Shown here piece by piece: positions 10,862-21,457 of a DNA stretch of 64,000 bases (positions within the stretch are counted from its first letter, which is position 1; each line of letters starts with the position of its first letter). Position numbers and translations under genes: made by a program. The stretch is from Pseudoruegeria sp. SHC-113 (GTDB taxonomy: Bacteria > Pseudomonadota > Alphaproteobacteria > Rhodobacterales > Rhodobacteraceae). Location: contig NZ_JAHUBR010000001.1 in the NCBI RefSeq assembly GCF_025376885.1, positions 2,108,001 to 2,172,000 on the forward strand, read 5' to 3'. The notes under the pieces are model-generated. The model saw nothing but the letters and a program-made list of their open reading frames with translations. It had not been told where the DNA came from and ran no database searches.

Positions 10862-12202
10862 ATGACAGAGACGCTCCATATCATCGGCGGCGGCATGGCC
10901 GGATCCGAAGCCGCGTGGCAGGCCGCCGAAGCCGGTGTGCCCGTGGTGCTGCACGAGATGCGCCCCGCCGTGGCCACCTTCGCCCACCAGACCGGCAACC
11001 TCGCCGAGATGGTCTGCTCCAACTCCTTCCGGTCTGACGACGACGAGCAGAATGCCGTTGGCCTGCTGCATTGGGAAATGCGCGCGGCCAAGGGGCTGAT
11101 CATGGAGATGGCCGATCGCCATGCCCTGCCCGCAGGCTCCGCCCTCGCGGTGGACCGCGAGCCCTTCGCCGAGGACGTGACAGCCAAGCTGAAGGCGCAC
11201 CCCAACGTGCGCGTGGAATACGGCGAAATCAGCGAATTGCCCCGCGACGGCCATTGGATCATCGCCACCGGCCCGCTGACCTCGGGCGCGCTGGCCCAAT
11301 CCATCCTGGCCGAAACCGGTAAAGAAAGCCTTGCCTTCTTCGATGCCATCGCGCCGATCCTCTACGCCGAGAGCATCGACATGGAGAAAGCCTGGTTCCA
11401 ATCGCGCTACGACAAGGGCGAGACGGAGGAAGAGCGCAAGGCCTACCTCAACTGTCCGATGACGAAGGCCGATTACGAAAGCTTTATCGACGCGCTTCTG
11501 GAGGCCGAGAAGGCCGAGTTCAAACCGGGCGAAACCGCGGGCTATTTCGACGGCTGCCTGCCGATCGAAGTCATGGCTGAACGCGGGCGCGAGACCCTGC
11601 GCTTTGGCCCGATGAAGCCCATTGGCCTGACGAACCCGCACCAGCCTGAAAACAAGCCCTACGCTGTCGTGCAGCTGCGCCGCGACAACGCCCTTGGCAC
11701 GCTGTTCAACATCGTCGGTTTCCAGACCAAGATGAAATACGGTGCCCAGAAAGAGGTGCTGCGCCGCATTCCGGGGCTGGAGAACGCCGAGTTCGCCCGC
11801 CTCGGCGGCATCCACCGCAATACCTTCATCAACTCGCCCACGCTGCTTGATGACCAGATGCGCCTGAAATCGCGGCCCAACCTGCGCTTTGCCGGGCAGA
11901 TCACCGGCGTCGAAGGCTATGTGGAAAGCGCCGCCATGGGGCTGCTGGCGGGCCGTCTGGCCGCCGCCGAGATCCTTGGCAAACCGCTGCCCACCCCGCC
12001 CGAAGATACCGCCATGGGGGCGCTCGTGCGCCACATCACCGGGGGTGCAGACGCCAAGACGTTCCAGCCGATGAACGTGAATTTCGGCCTCTTCCGTCCG
12101 CTCGATGGCATCCGGGGCGGCCGCCGGGGGCGCAAGGATCGCTACAAGGCCTATACCGACCGCGCGAAGGCCGCGTGGCAGCAATGGCTGGACGCGCCTT
12201 AA
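10862..12202 (+). CDS. trmFO: tRNA (uracil-5-)-methyltransferase TrmFO, folate/FAD type
   Basis: 446 residues. Makes ribothymidine at U54 of tRNA from methylene-tetrahydrofolate with FAD. The N-terminal dinucleotide fold [17 protein letters not shown], the [11 protein letters not shown] segment, the catalytic-region YLNCPMTK, and the late [20 protein letters not shown] are all family marks. ATG 10862 lies 28 bases after a terminator, so it probably has its own promoter or read-through supply. Confidence 0.93.
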   Translation: MTETLHIIGGGMAGSEAAWQAAEAGVPVVLHEMRPAVATFAHQTGNLAEMVCSNSFRSDDDEQNAVGLLHWEMRAAKGLIMEMADRHALPAGSALAVDREPFAEDVTAKLKAHPNVRVEYGEISELPRDGHWIIATGPLTSGALAQSILAETGKESLAFFDAIAPILYAESIDMEKAWFQSRYDKGETEEERKAYLNCPMTKADYESFIDALLEAEKAEFKPGETAGYFDGCLPIEVMAERGRETLRFGPMKPIGLTNPHQPENKPYAVVQLRRDNALGTLFNIVGFQTKMKYGAQKEVLRRIPGLENAEFARLGGIHRNTFINSPTLLDDQMRLKSRPNLRFAGQITGVEGYVESAAMGLLAGRLAAAEILGKPLPTPPEDTAMGALVRHITGGADAKTFQPMNVNFGLFRPLDGIRGGRRGRKDRYKAYTDRAKAAWQQWLDAP

Positions 12203-12223
12203 GCGGCGCGCTAGCGTCAATTC

Positions 12224-12841
12224 ATGGTGTTCAAACGCTTTCTCGATAAGGTCTATGGCCTGCGATCCGACGAAGAAACCCGCGCGCTCTATGACGCGTG
12301 GTCGGAAAGCTATGAGCAGGAGGTGGCCGAACAGGGCTACGCCACACCGGGGCGCATCGCCAATGCGCTTGGCACCAAGCTGCCTGACAAGAGCCTGCCG
12401 ATCCTCGATTTTGGCTGCGGCACCGGGCTGTCCGGTGAAGCGCTGAAGGCTCAGGGGTTCAGCACGATCGACGGCTGTGACATCTCCCCGGAAATGATTG
12501 AAAAAGCGCGGGAAAAAGGCGTTTACCGCGATCTCTGGGTGTCCTACGCCGATGCAGAACTGCCCTTTGAAACCGGAGACTACGCTGCCATCGCCGCGAT
12601 TGGCGTGATCTCTGTCGGCGCGGCCCCGGCCTCGGCCCTGCACCGGCTTTTCAAGAAGCTCGGCCCCGGCGGTTTGATCAGCTTTTCCTTCAACGATCAC
12701 ACCTTGAAGGACAAAAGCTATGAGGGCGCCGTGAATGAGTTGCTGGACACCGGCAGTGCACGGCTTCTGGTGCGCACCTATGGCGATCACCTGCCCGGTA
12801 TCAACATGAAGTCCATGATCTACGTGCTTGAAAAGCTGTGA
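12224..12841 (+). CDS. SAM-dependent methyltransferase, class I
   Basis: 205 residues. Motif I LDFGCGTGLSG (residues 62-72) and a downstream GCDISPEMIEKAR acidic loop bind S-adenosylmethionine; later GPGGLISFSFNDH is the motif III region. Substrate unknown. Its TGA overlaps the GTG start of gluQ (GTGA), so the two are coupled, hinting at but not proving a role in RNA modification. Confidence 0.8.
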   Translation: MVFKRFLDKVYGLRSDEETRALYDAWSESYEQEVAEQGYATPGRIANALGTKLPDKSLPILDFGCGTGLSGEALKAQGFSTIDGCDISPEMIEKAREKGVYRDLWVSYADAELPFETGDYAAIAAIGVISVGAAPASALHRLFKKLGPGGLISFSFNDHTLKDKSYEGAVNELLDTGSARLLVRTYGDHLPGINMKSMIYVLEKL

Positions 12842-13698
12842 GTTTCGCCACACGCTTCGCGCCGTCGCCCACCGGGCCGCTGCACCTTGGCCACGCCTAT
12901 TCCGCCCTGTTTGCCCATGATCTTGCAGCCGCCGCCGGGGGCCGTTTCTTGCTGCGCATCGAAGACATCGACCAAAGCCGCGCGCGGCCCGAATGGGAAA
13001 CGCTGATCTACGAGGATCTCACCTGGCTGGGCCTGACGTGGGAGACGCCTGTGTTGCGGCAGTCCGATCAGATGCCCCGCTACTCAGAAGCGCTTGAAAC
13101 CCTTTGGAACCAAGGGCTTCTCTATCCTTGCTCATGCAACCGGCGGGACATTCTCACCGCCGCAACGGCCCCGCAGGAAGGGGGCGATCCGCTCGTGGGG
13201 CCTGATGGCATCATCTACCCCGGCACCTGCCGCGCCACAGCGCCGCGTGGCTGCGGTGTGTTGCCCGAAGGCGCGGCGCTTCGGCTGGACATGGCCGCCG
13301 CGCTGGCGCGTTTGGGGTGGGCCGAGGTCGGCGTGCCGGAAAGACTGTACACGCGCGGGAATGCGCTAAAGACAGCCCCGGAGATGATTGAAACCATTGG
13401 AGATATCGTCCTCTCGCGGCGTGATATGGGCACCTCCTACCACCTGTCCGTGGTGCTGGATGATGCCCATCAGGGCGTGACGGATGTGGTGCGCGGTGAA
13501 GACCTGTTCGAGGCCAGCTTCATCCATGTGCTGCTGCAAGGGCTGCTGGGTCTGCCCACGCCCCGGTATCACCACCACGGGCTGATCCGGGATGAGGCCG
13601 GAAAACGGCTGGCCAAGCGCGATGATGCCAAGGCCATCCGCAAGTTCCGCGAAGAAGGGGCTAGCCCGGCGGATATCCGGGCGATGGTAGGGCTGTAG
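12838..13698 (+). CDS. gluQ: Glutamyl-queuosine tRNA(Asp) synthetase
   Basis: 286 residues from GTG 12838. A truncated glutamyl-tRNA synthetase paralogue that attaches glutamate to queuosine in tRNA(Asp). The HIGH-type signature HLGH (residues 16-19) follows RFAPSPTGPL; the KMSKS counterpart is LAKRDDA. A cysteine cluster YPCSCNR ... YPGTC marks the zinc site of the GluQRS family. The anticodon-binding domain is absent, as expected. Confidence 0.93.
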   Translation: MSFATRFAPSPTGPLHLGHAYSALFAHDLAAAAGGRFLLRIEDIDQSRARPEWETLIYEDLTWLGLTWETPVLRQSDQMPRYSEALETLWNQGLLYPCSCNRRDILTAATAPQEGGDPLVGPDGIIYPGTCRATAPRGCGVLPEGAALRLDMAAALARLGWAEVGVPERLYTRGNALKTAPEMIETIGDIVLSRRDMGTSYHLSVVLDDAHQGVTDVVRGEDLFEASFIHVLLQGLLGLPTPRYHHHGLIRDEAGKRLAKRDDAKAIRKFREEGASPADIRAMVGL

Positions 13699-13706
13699 CG
13701 CGCGGC

Positions 13707-14069
13707 TCAGCCTTCCATCGGCTTCATCAACTCCACCTCATCGCCGCCGCGGATCGCGGTGTAAAAGCAACTGCGGCGGTTGGTGTGGCAGGCCGGGCCC
13801 GTTTGGTTGACCATGACGAGCAGGCAATCCTGATCGCAATCCACGCGGAAATCGACAAGCTCCTGCACGTGGCCGGAGCTTTCGCCCTTTACCCAGAAAC
13901 TCTGACGCGAGCGCGACCAATAGGTCACGCGCCCCGTTTCCAGCGTGCGCGCCACGGATTCGGCGTTCATCCACGCCATCATCAGCACCTCACCGCTCTC
14001 GGCATCCTGCGCGATGGCCGGAATCAGCCCTTTGGCATCATAGGTCAGGCTGGCGGGATCGAACGGCAT
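13707..14069 (-). CDS. hisI: Phosphoribosyl-AMP cyclohydrolase
   Basis: 120 residues, single-domain HisI without the HisE half. Zinc and substrate motifs are WSRSRQSFWVKGESSG, D.DCDQDC and CHTNRRSCFY. Catalyses ring opening in histidine synthesis. Convergent with gluQ, divergent from the Fe-S scaffold-like gene. Confidence 0.94.
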   Translation of the reverse strand: MPFDPASLTYDAKGLIPAIAQDAESGEVLMMAWMNAESVARTLETGRVTYWSRSRQSFWVKGESSGHVQELVDFRVDCDQDCLLVMVNQTGPACHTNRRSCFYTAIRGGDEVELMKPMEG

Positions 14070-14107
14070 GGCAAAACCCTTTGCGTCTGGAAACAGGAAG
14101 ACTATCT

Positions 14108-14587
14108 ATGACAGAGCACAGCGAAGGGAAAGCCATGTCTGCCGAGGCCGATCTGATCAAACTCTACTCCGGGAAGATCCTGCAACTGGCATCCGACATC
14201 CCGCATACCGAGCCGATTGAGGCGCCGATGGCGCAGGCCAAGAAGCGCTCGCCGCTCTGTGGATCGACCGTGACGGTGGCGCTGAACGTGGAGGACGGGA
14301 AGATCTCCGCCTTCTCACAGGACGTGAAGGCCTGCGCGCTCGGTCAGGCGGCGGCCTCTGTTGTTGGGGCCAATGCCATCGGACGCACCGCGCAGGAGAT
14401 CGAGGCGGCGCGGGACGAGTTGAAAGCCATGCTGAAGGACGGCGCCCCTGCCCCGCAGGCCCCGTTTGACGGGCTCGAAGTGCTCCTGCCTGCGCGCGAT
14501 TACCGCAACCGCCACGCCTCGATCATGCTCGCACTGGAAGCCACGCTGGATGCGATGAACGCCGCCCGCGAATCCGCCTGCGCCTGA
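14108..14587 (+). CDS. Iron-sulfur cluster assembly scaffold-like (IscU/NifU family) protein
   Basis: 159 residues. The SPLCGSTVTVALNVEDGKI and VKACALGQAAAS blocks match IscU/NifU scaffolds and hold two cysteines (C51, C76). The third scaffold cysteine is not at its usual place: the corresponding region reads LLPARDYRNRHASI. It may be a scaffold variant or regulator. ATG 14108 has AGGAAG 8 bases upstream; ATG 14135 with AAGGGAA is an equally good alternative. Confidence 0.75.
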   Translation: MTEHSEGKAMSAEADLIKLYSGKILQLASDIPHTEPIEAPMAQAKKRSPLCGSTVTVALNVEDGKISAFSQDVKACALGQAAASVVGANAIGRTAQEIEAARDELKAMLKDGAPAPQAPFDGLEVLLPARDYRNRHASIMLALEATLDAMNAARESACA

Positions 14588-14594
14588 TCGTTCC

Positions 14595-15230
14595 ATGCAA
14601 TCGCTGATCGAAGCCTTTGTGACGCTTTGGGTCGTGATCGACCCGATCGGCACCGTGCCCGTTTTCATCGCCGTGACCGCCGGGATGGCCACAGCCGCCC
14701 GCAAGAAAACCGCCCTGCAGGCCGCGCTGGTGTCGGCGGGCGTGCTTATGTTCTTCCTTGTTTTCGGGCAAATCCTGATCAACGCGCTAGGGATCGGTTT
14801 GAACTCCTTCCAGGTCGCAGGCGGTATCATCCTCTTCCTCTTCGCGCTCACGATGATCTTCGGGGAATCCAAGCCTGAAAGCGATCTGCACGCCGCGGAA
14901 GCCGTGCTGGAGCAGAAGAAGAAGGCCAATGTGGCCGTCTACCCGCTCGCGGTGCCCTCGCTGGCCTCGCCCGGCGCGATGCTGTCGATCGTGCTTCTGA
15001 CCGACAACAACCGCTTTTCCATCGCCGACCAATCCGTCACCGCCGTGGTGATGCTGCTGGTGATCGCCATCGCCTATCTCTTCATGCGACTGGCGGAGCC
15101 GATCATTCGGCTCATCGGCGAAGCGGGCTCCGCCATCGTGAGCCGGGTGATGGGCATGATCCTCGCCTCCGTGGCTGCCAATGCCGTGCTCTCCGGCATC
15201 CTGACCATCGTCCAGACGGGCGAGCTCTGA
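14595..15230 (+). CDS. MarC family membrane protein
   Basis: 211 residues with six hydrophobic segments. VIDPIGTVPVFIA at the N-terminus and YPLAVPSLASPGAMLS in the middle are the signature of the MarC/NAAT family, putative small amino acid transporters of unproven substrate. Only 7 bases follow the scaffold-like gene, so they probably share a transcript. Confidence 0.85.
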   Translation: MQSLIEAFVTLWVVIDPIGTVPVFIAVTAGMATAARKKTALQAALVSAGVLMFFLVFGQILINALGIGLNSFQVAGGIILFLFALTMIFGESKPESDLHAAEAVLEQKKKANVAVYPLAVPSLASPGAMLSIVLLTDNNRFSIADQSVTAVVMLLVIAIAYLFMRLAEPIIRLIGEAGSAIVSRVMGMILASVAANAVLSGILTIVQTGEL

Positions 15231-15244
15231 ACCACGCCCCCTGC

Positions 15245-15282
15245 AAAAAAACCGCCGCGACCCATGGGGATGGGCGCGGCGG
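15245..15282 (-). terminator. Terminator for leftward transcription
   Basis: Read on the minus strand, CCGCCGCG-CCCAT-CCCC-ATGGG-T-CGCGGCGG is followed by seven T. It lies downstream of the 40-residue SOS peptide gene and bounds its transcript; on the plus strand it also sits just after marC. Confidence 0.8.
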
Positions 15283-15472
15283 AAGTGAACCTGGTCTGCG
15301 GCGTCCGGGGTGGCCCGAACCGGGGGAGAGGCAATCCCCCGAAAGACTCGGCACAGGCAGTGACCGAAGGCATCATCTTGGGGACAGATGCAAGAAGGCG
15401 TCCGGCACAGACAACAGGCGGCAAACATGTGCCGGGGGGCAGCCCGGCACGGGGAAATTCAGATCAATCCTT
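15283..15472 (-). other. Structured non-coding stretch, 3' part of the SOS peptide transcript
   Basis: About 190 bases between the peptide stop and the terminator with no convincing frame. It holds strong hairpins: GTGCCGGG / CCCGGCAC (15429-15450) and GGGGGA-GAGGCAA-TCCCCC (near 15320-15340). It could be a long structured 3' untranslated region or a separate small RNA. No match to SRP RNA or tmRNA landmarks was seen. Confidence 0.45.
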
Positions 15473-15595
15473 TCAGATCAGCGTGGGCAGATGGAGGCCG
15501 ACAACCAGCGTGACAGCAAGGGCAGCAACACCAAGGGCATCCTGCAGCATCGTTTCCGACGAACGGCGATAGACGGCTTTGACTTGCTGGATCAT
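15473..15595 (-). CDS. 40-residue membrane peptide under LexA control
   Basis: ATG 15595 is preceded by AGGAGG with 7 bases spacing, the best ribosome site in the neighbourhood. The peptide has a cationic amphipathic first half (MIQQVKAVYRRSSETMLQD) and a single hydrophobic segment, residues 20-40 (ALGVAALAVTLVVGLHLPTL). Upstream lie one perfect and one near-perfect LexA box. It is the first gene after recG on the same strand and ends in a terminator. Functional parallels, by inference only, are SOS-induced membrane peptides such as Caulobacter SidA (division inhibitor) and E. coli TisB (toxin); sequence similarity to them is not evident. Confidence 0.75.
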   Translation of the reverse strand: MIQQVKAVYRRSSETMLQDALGVAALAVTLVVGLHLPTLI

Positions 15596-15624
15596 GGCGT
15601 TCCCTCCTGCGGCTCACATCCTTT

Positions 15625-15639
15625 GTTTCCACTTTGTTC
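15625..15639 (-). promoter_or_regulatory. Near-consensus LexA box
   Basis: Plus strand GTTTCCACTTTGTTC, that is GTTT-N7-GTTC, one mismatch from the alphaproteobacterial LexA box GTTC-N7-GTTC. It lies 30-44 bases upstream of the peptide start. Confidence 0.55.
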
Positions 15640-15662
15640 TCATATGGGCGACGCGAAGTAAA

Positions 15663-15677
15663 GAACTTTATGAGAAC
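15663..15677 (-). promoter_or_regulatory. Perfect LexA (SOS) box
   Basis: Minus strand GTTCTCATAAAGTTC, exactly GTTC-N7-GTTC, located between the 3' end of recG and the 40-residue peptide gene, so it can only serve the peptide. The same motif precedes recA in this window. Confidence 0.8.
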
Positions 15678-15704
15678 ATTTGCGAACAAAGCGGAACGCC
15701 GCGC

Positions 15705-17795
15705 CTAACCCACTGAAATCAAACGGATGGCTTTGTCCTGTTCCATCAGCCAGAGCAGCACGCGCACGGCCTTTCCGCGCTCTGATTCGAGTTTCGGGTC
15801 ACTTTCCAGCAGCGCACGCGCATCACTTTGGGCGATTTTCATCAGCCCGGCCTGCCGCTCCAGATCGGCAATGCGGAAGCGCGGCAAGCCCGATTGCGCG
15901 GTGCCGATCAGATCCCCGGCCCCCCGGATCGCCAGATCTTCTTCCGAAATCCGAAAACCGTCTTCCGTGTCGCGCAGCACCTTGAGCCGCCGCTCGCCGC
16001 CTTGTGAGAGCGGCGGCTGATAAACGAGCAGGCAGGTGGAGGCCGCTGAGCCGCGCCCCACCCGGCCCCGGAGTTGGTGCAACTGCGCCAAGCCGAAGCT
16101 CTCGGCGCGTTCGATGACCATGATCGTCGCGTTGGGCACGTTCACCCCCACCTCGATCACGGTGGTGGCCACGAGCACGCTGGTTTCACCCGCCACGAAG
16201 CGTGTCATGGCGTCGTCCTTCTCGGCCGGAGGCATCTGACCGTGTACCAGCCCCACAACGCCCTCGCCCAGCGTTGCGCGCAGGCGTTTAAAACGCTCCT
16301 CGGCGGCCGTCATGTCGGACAGCTCGCTCTCCTCCACCAGCGGACAGACCCAATAGGCCTGCCGCCCCTCCGCCACCGCCTTGCGCAGATGGGCAACGAC
16401 CTCATCGATCCGTGCGGACGACACCAGCGCCGTCTGAATCGGCTGCCGCCCCGGCGGTTTTTCGTCCAGCACCGAAACATCCATGTCGCCATATTGCGCC
16501 AGCGCGAGAGACCGCGGAATGGGCGTGGCCGTCATCACCAGCATGTCCACGCGCGGCCCCTTGGCGCCCAGTTCCAGCCGCTGGTTCACGCCGAAACGGT
16601 GCTGCTCGTCCACCACCGCAAGGCGCAGATCGGCAAATTCCACATCCTTCTGAAACACCGCATGAGTGCCGACAAGGATCTGGATGTCCCCCCGCGCCAA
16701 AGCGGCCAGTTTGGCGGCCCGCTCGGCCCCCTTGTCGCGCCCGGTGAGGATCTCAAGCACCACGCCCGCATCCTCGGCCATGGGCTGCAGCCCTTCCAGA
16801 TGCTGGCGCGCAAGGATCTCCGTCGGGGCCATCATCACGCCCTGCCCGCCAGCCTCCACCGCGACCAGAAGCGCCATGAAGGCAACGAGGGTTTTCCCTG
16901 CGCCAACATCGCCTTGCAGCAATCTGTTCATGCGGACCGGGGCCGCCATATCCGCCGCGATCTCCGTCATTGCCCGCTCCTGCGCGCCGGTGGGCCGATA
17001 GGGCAGCGCGCGCAGCACTTTCGACTGCAACCGGCCCGTGCCTTCCGACACCAGCCCCTTGACCTTGCGGGTCTGCGCGCGGGCGAGCGCGAGGGTGAGT
17101 TGATGGGAAAAAAGCTCGTCATAGGCCAGCCGCGCGCGGGCGCGGGCCTCGGGCGAGAGATCCCCCGGCCCCTGCGGCGCATGGGCGGCGTCCAAGGCGG
17201 CGTGCCAGCTCGGCCAGCCCTCCCGCTTGATCAGCTCCGGATCGGCCCATTCCGGCAAGGCCGGCGCGCGGGCAAGCGCCCCCTGCGCGGCGCGCTGCAT
17301 CAGCCGCGCGGTGATCCCGGCGGTGAGCGGATAGACCGGCTCATAGGCGGCGATCGCACCCGCCTCCTCCGGGCGCTCGATGTAGTCGGGGTGCACCATC
17401 TGGCCGATGCCGTCGTAAAGCTCCACCCGGCCTGACACCACGCGCCGCTCTCCGGTGGGCAACTGGCGCTTCAGGTAATCGCCGCGCGCGTGGAAAAAGA
17501 CGAGCTGGAAGGAGGTTTCCGCATCCTGCACGTCGATCCGGTAGGGCCGCCCCTTTTGCGCCGGCTCCATATGGCGGCCCACGAGCACCTCCACCGTCAC
17601 CACCGCAGGCAGATCGGCCTCGCGGATCGAAGCGCGCGGCTGACGGTCCACCCCGCTTTGGGGCAGCGTGAAGAGCAGATCACGCGGCTTTTCGATCCCC
17701 ATCTGGGCGAAATGCTCCGCCGTCTTTGGCCCCACGCCTTCGAGCTTGGTGAGGGCGGAGAACAGCGGAAACAGGATCTCGGGCCGGGTGCTCAC
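15705..17795 (-). CDS. recG: ATP-dependent DNA helicase RecG
   Basis: 696 residues. N-terminal wedge/OB domain (LEGVGPKTAEHF, then the RASIREADLP barrel), Walker A GDVGAGKT, box II DEQH in VVDEQHRFGV, and helicase motifs TATPIPRSLALAQYGDM and QLRGRVGRG. Remodels stalled forks and Holliday junctions. Follows ligA by 3 bases on the minus strand, so the two are co-transcribed. Confidence 0.96.
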   Translation of the reverse strand: MSTRPEILFPLFSALTKLEGVGPKTAEHFAQMGIEKPRDLLFTLPQSGVDRQPRASIREADLPAVVTVEVLVGRHMEPAQKGRPYRIDVQDAETSFQLVFFHARGDYLKRQLPTGERRVVSGRVELYDGIGQMVHPDYIERPEEAGAIAAYEPVYPLTAGITARLMQRAAQGALARAPALPEWADPELIKREGWPSWHAALDAAHAPQGPGDLSPEARARARLAYDELFSHQLTLALARAQTRKVKGLVSEGTGRLQSKVLRALPYRPTGAQERAMTEIAADMAAPVRMNRLLQGDVGAGKTLVAFMALLVAVEAGGQGVMMAPTEILARQHLEGLQPMAEDAGVVLEILTGRDKGAERAAKLAALARGDIQILVGTHAVFQKDVEFADLRLAVVDEQHRFGVNQRLELGAKGPRVDMLVMTATPIPRSLALAQYGDMDVSVLDEKPPGRQPIQTALVSSARIDEVVAHLRKAVAEGRQAYWVCPLVEESELSDMTAAEERFKRLRATLGEGVVGLVHGQMPPAEKDDAMTRFVAGETSVLVATTVIEVGVNVPNATIMVIERAESFGLAQLHQLRGRVGRGSAASTCLLVYQPPLSQGGERRLKVLRDTEDGFRISEEDLAIRGAGDLIGTAQSGLPRFRIADLERQAGLMKIAQSDARALLESDPKLESERGKAVRVLLWLMEQDKAIRLISVG

Positions 17796-17798
17796 CTT

Positions 17799-20156
<2,358 letters not shown>

Positions 20157-20870
20157 TCAGGCGCGGATGGCGAGCGGAACGGCCTGAAGATCGGGCTCGG
20201 GATCGCGCAGCACATAGCCCCGGCCCCAGACCGTTTCGATGTGATTGTCCCCGCCCGTGGCTTCCGAAAGCTTCTTGCGCAGCTTGCAAATGAACACGTC
20301 GATGATCTTCAACTCCGGCTCATCCATTCCGCCGTAGAGATGATTGAGAAACATCTCCTTGGTGAGGGTGGTGCCCTTGCGCAGCGAGAGCAGCTCCAGC
20401 ATCTGGTATTCCTTGCCTGTCAGATGCACGGGCTTGTTCTCAACCGAGACGGTTTTCGCATCGAGGTTCACCACGATTTTCCCGGTCCGGATCACCGATT
20501 GGGCATGGCCCTTGGAGCGGCGAATGATGGCGTGGATGCGCGCGATCAATTCTTCCCGGTGAAACGGTTTGGTGAGGTAATCATCCGCGCCGAAGCCGAA
20601 TCCCTTGATCTTGCTATCCGTATCGTCCGCCCCGGAAAGGATGAGAATCGGGGTATCCACGCGCGACATGCGCAGTTTGCGCAGCACATCGTGGCCATTC
20701 ATATCCGGCAGGTTCAAATCCAGCAGGATCAGATCGTAATCATACAATTTGGCCAGATCGATCCCTTCTTCCCCCAAATCAGTGCAATAGACGTTCAGAT
20801 TTGCGTGCGTCAGCATCAATTCAATGCTTTTGGACGTTGTGGGATCGTCTTCCACCAACAAAACGCGCAT
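20157..20870 (-). CDS. ctrA: Cell-cycle response regulator CtrA
   Basis: 237 residues. Receiver domain with phospho-acceptor D51 ([17 protein letters not shown]) and a C-terminal OmpR-type winged helix ([40 protein letters not shown], near identical to CtrA family). Master regulator of cell cycle, motility and, in Rhodobacterales, gene transfer agents. Phosphorylated through CckA (encoded at 45989). sciP lies directly upstream on the same strand. A TTAA-N7-TTAC element in the promoter suggests autoregulation. The C-terminus ends LAIRA rather than in a clear AA degron. Confidence 0.95.
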   Translation of the reverse strand: MRVLLVEDDPTTSKSIELMLTHANLNVYCTDLGEEGIDLAKLYDYDLILLDLNLPDMNGHDVLRKLRMSRVDTPILILSGADDTDSKIKGFGFGADDYLTKPFHREELIARIHAIIRRSKGHAQSVIRTGKIVVNLDAKTVSVENKPVHLTGKEYQMLELLSLRKGTTLTKEMFLNHLYGGMDEPELKIIDVFICKLRKKLSEATGGDNHIETVWGRGYVLRDPEPDLQAVPLAIRA

Positions 20871-20922
20871 GACCGCTTACTCCTTGAATGCTCCCAGCTA
20901 AGGTCAAGATTTCTAAAATTGG

Positions 20923-20937
20923 TTAACTTCTAGTTAC
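20923..20937. promoter_or_regulatory. CtrA-box-like site in the ctrA promoter
   Basis: TTAACTTCTAGTTAC, TTAA-N7-TTAC, one base from the CtrA consensus TTAA-N7-TTAA, 53-67 bases before ctrA. Consistent with autoregulation as known in Caulobacter. Confidence 0.5.
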
Positions 20938-21057
20938 CATTGCAAGGATACAGCAGCCAACAACTTAAAATTGTCGCCAATGCGACAGATCATGCAGACC
21001 GTCCGCTTTGCACCATGAAATGCGTGGGAAGGAGTCTTGACCTTACGTCCGGCCTGC

Positions 21058-21330
21058 TCAACGGAATTGCTGCAGTGTCGTCGTCTTCAGAGCGGCCTCG
21101 CCATGCCTGTCCACCGCCTGACACCAGGAACGAAATTCCTCCTCCGAGAGGCCATAGCGCTCCAAAGCGTCGGGCTTGGTGATCAGCCCATGCAACACCC
21201 CATGCACAACCGCCGCCTTGCGGCTGGCCACCCAACGCTTGGTTTCGGCGGCAGGAAGATCGCCGCGCGTCATCACACGCCCGTCAGGCAGGGTCACGGC
21301 GCGCGGCCCGTCCACTTTCTTAAGATACAT
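21058..21330 (-). CDS. sciP: CtrA inhibitor SciP (DUF1153)
   Basis: 90 residues. The pattern LPDG..LT..DLP....RWV..RKA.VV..V..GL......ERY.LS.EEF..W..A.DR.G...L..T.LQQ.R is that of SciP/DUF1153. In Caulobacter SciP binds CtrA and blocks RNA polymerase recruitment. Here it precedes ctrA on the same strand with 187 bp between. A TTAACCA half-site lies about 50 bases upstream. Confidence 0.88.
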   Translation of the reverse strand: MYLKKVDGPRAVTLPDGRVMTRGDLPAAETKRWVASRKAAVVHGVLHGLITKPDALERYGLSEEEFRSWCQAVDRHGEAALKTTTLQQFR

Positions 21331-21378
21331 TGTTTCACCCTATGCAGCGGCCCCGTGGCCGACTTTGCACAGCGGCGC

Positions 21379-21385
21379 TTAACCA
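21379..21385 (+). promoter_or_regulatory. CtrA half-site in the sciP-mnmA divergent region
   Basis: TTAACCA, the CtrA half-site, about 50 bases upstream of sciP. In Caulobacter sciP is itself a CtrA target. A 7-base motif alone is weak evidence. Confidence 0.35.
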
Positions 21386-21457
21386 GATGTGAAAGCCCCC
21401 CTTGTTAGTAGTTCGCATTTTCCTATATTCCGCAGCATCCCATCGGAGCACGGACAT

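Noticed and set aside
10514-12853. Long minus-strand open frame opposite trmFO and the methyltransferase
   Set aside because: Low-complexity composition and no motifs; the plus-strand genes are well supported.
15283-15472. Signal recognition particle RNA or tmRNA
   Set aside because: The conserved GGAAGCAGC-type SRP loop and tmRNA-like ends were not found.
15674-15687. Third LexA-like box GAAC-N6-GAAC next to the perfect box
   Set aside because: Spacing is 6 instead of 7, which does not fit LexA.
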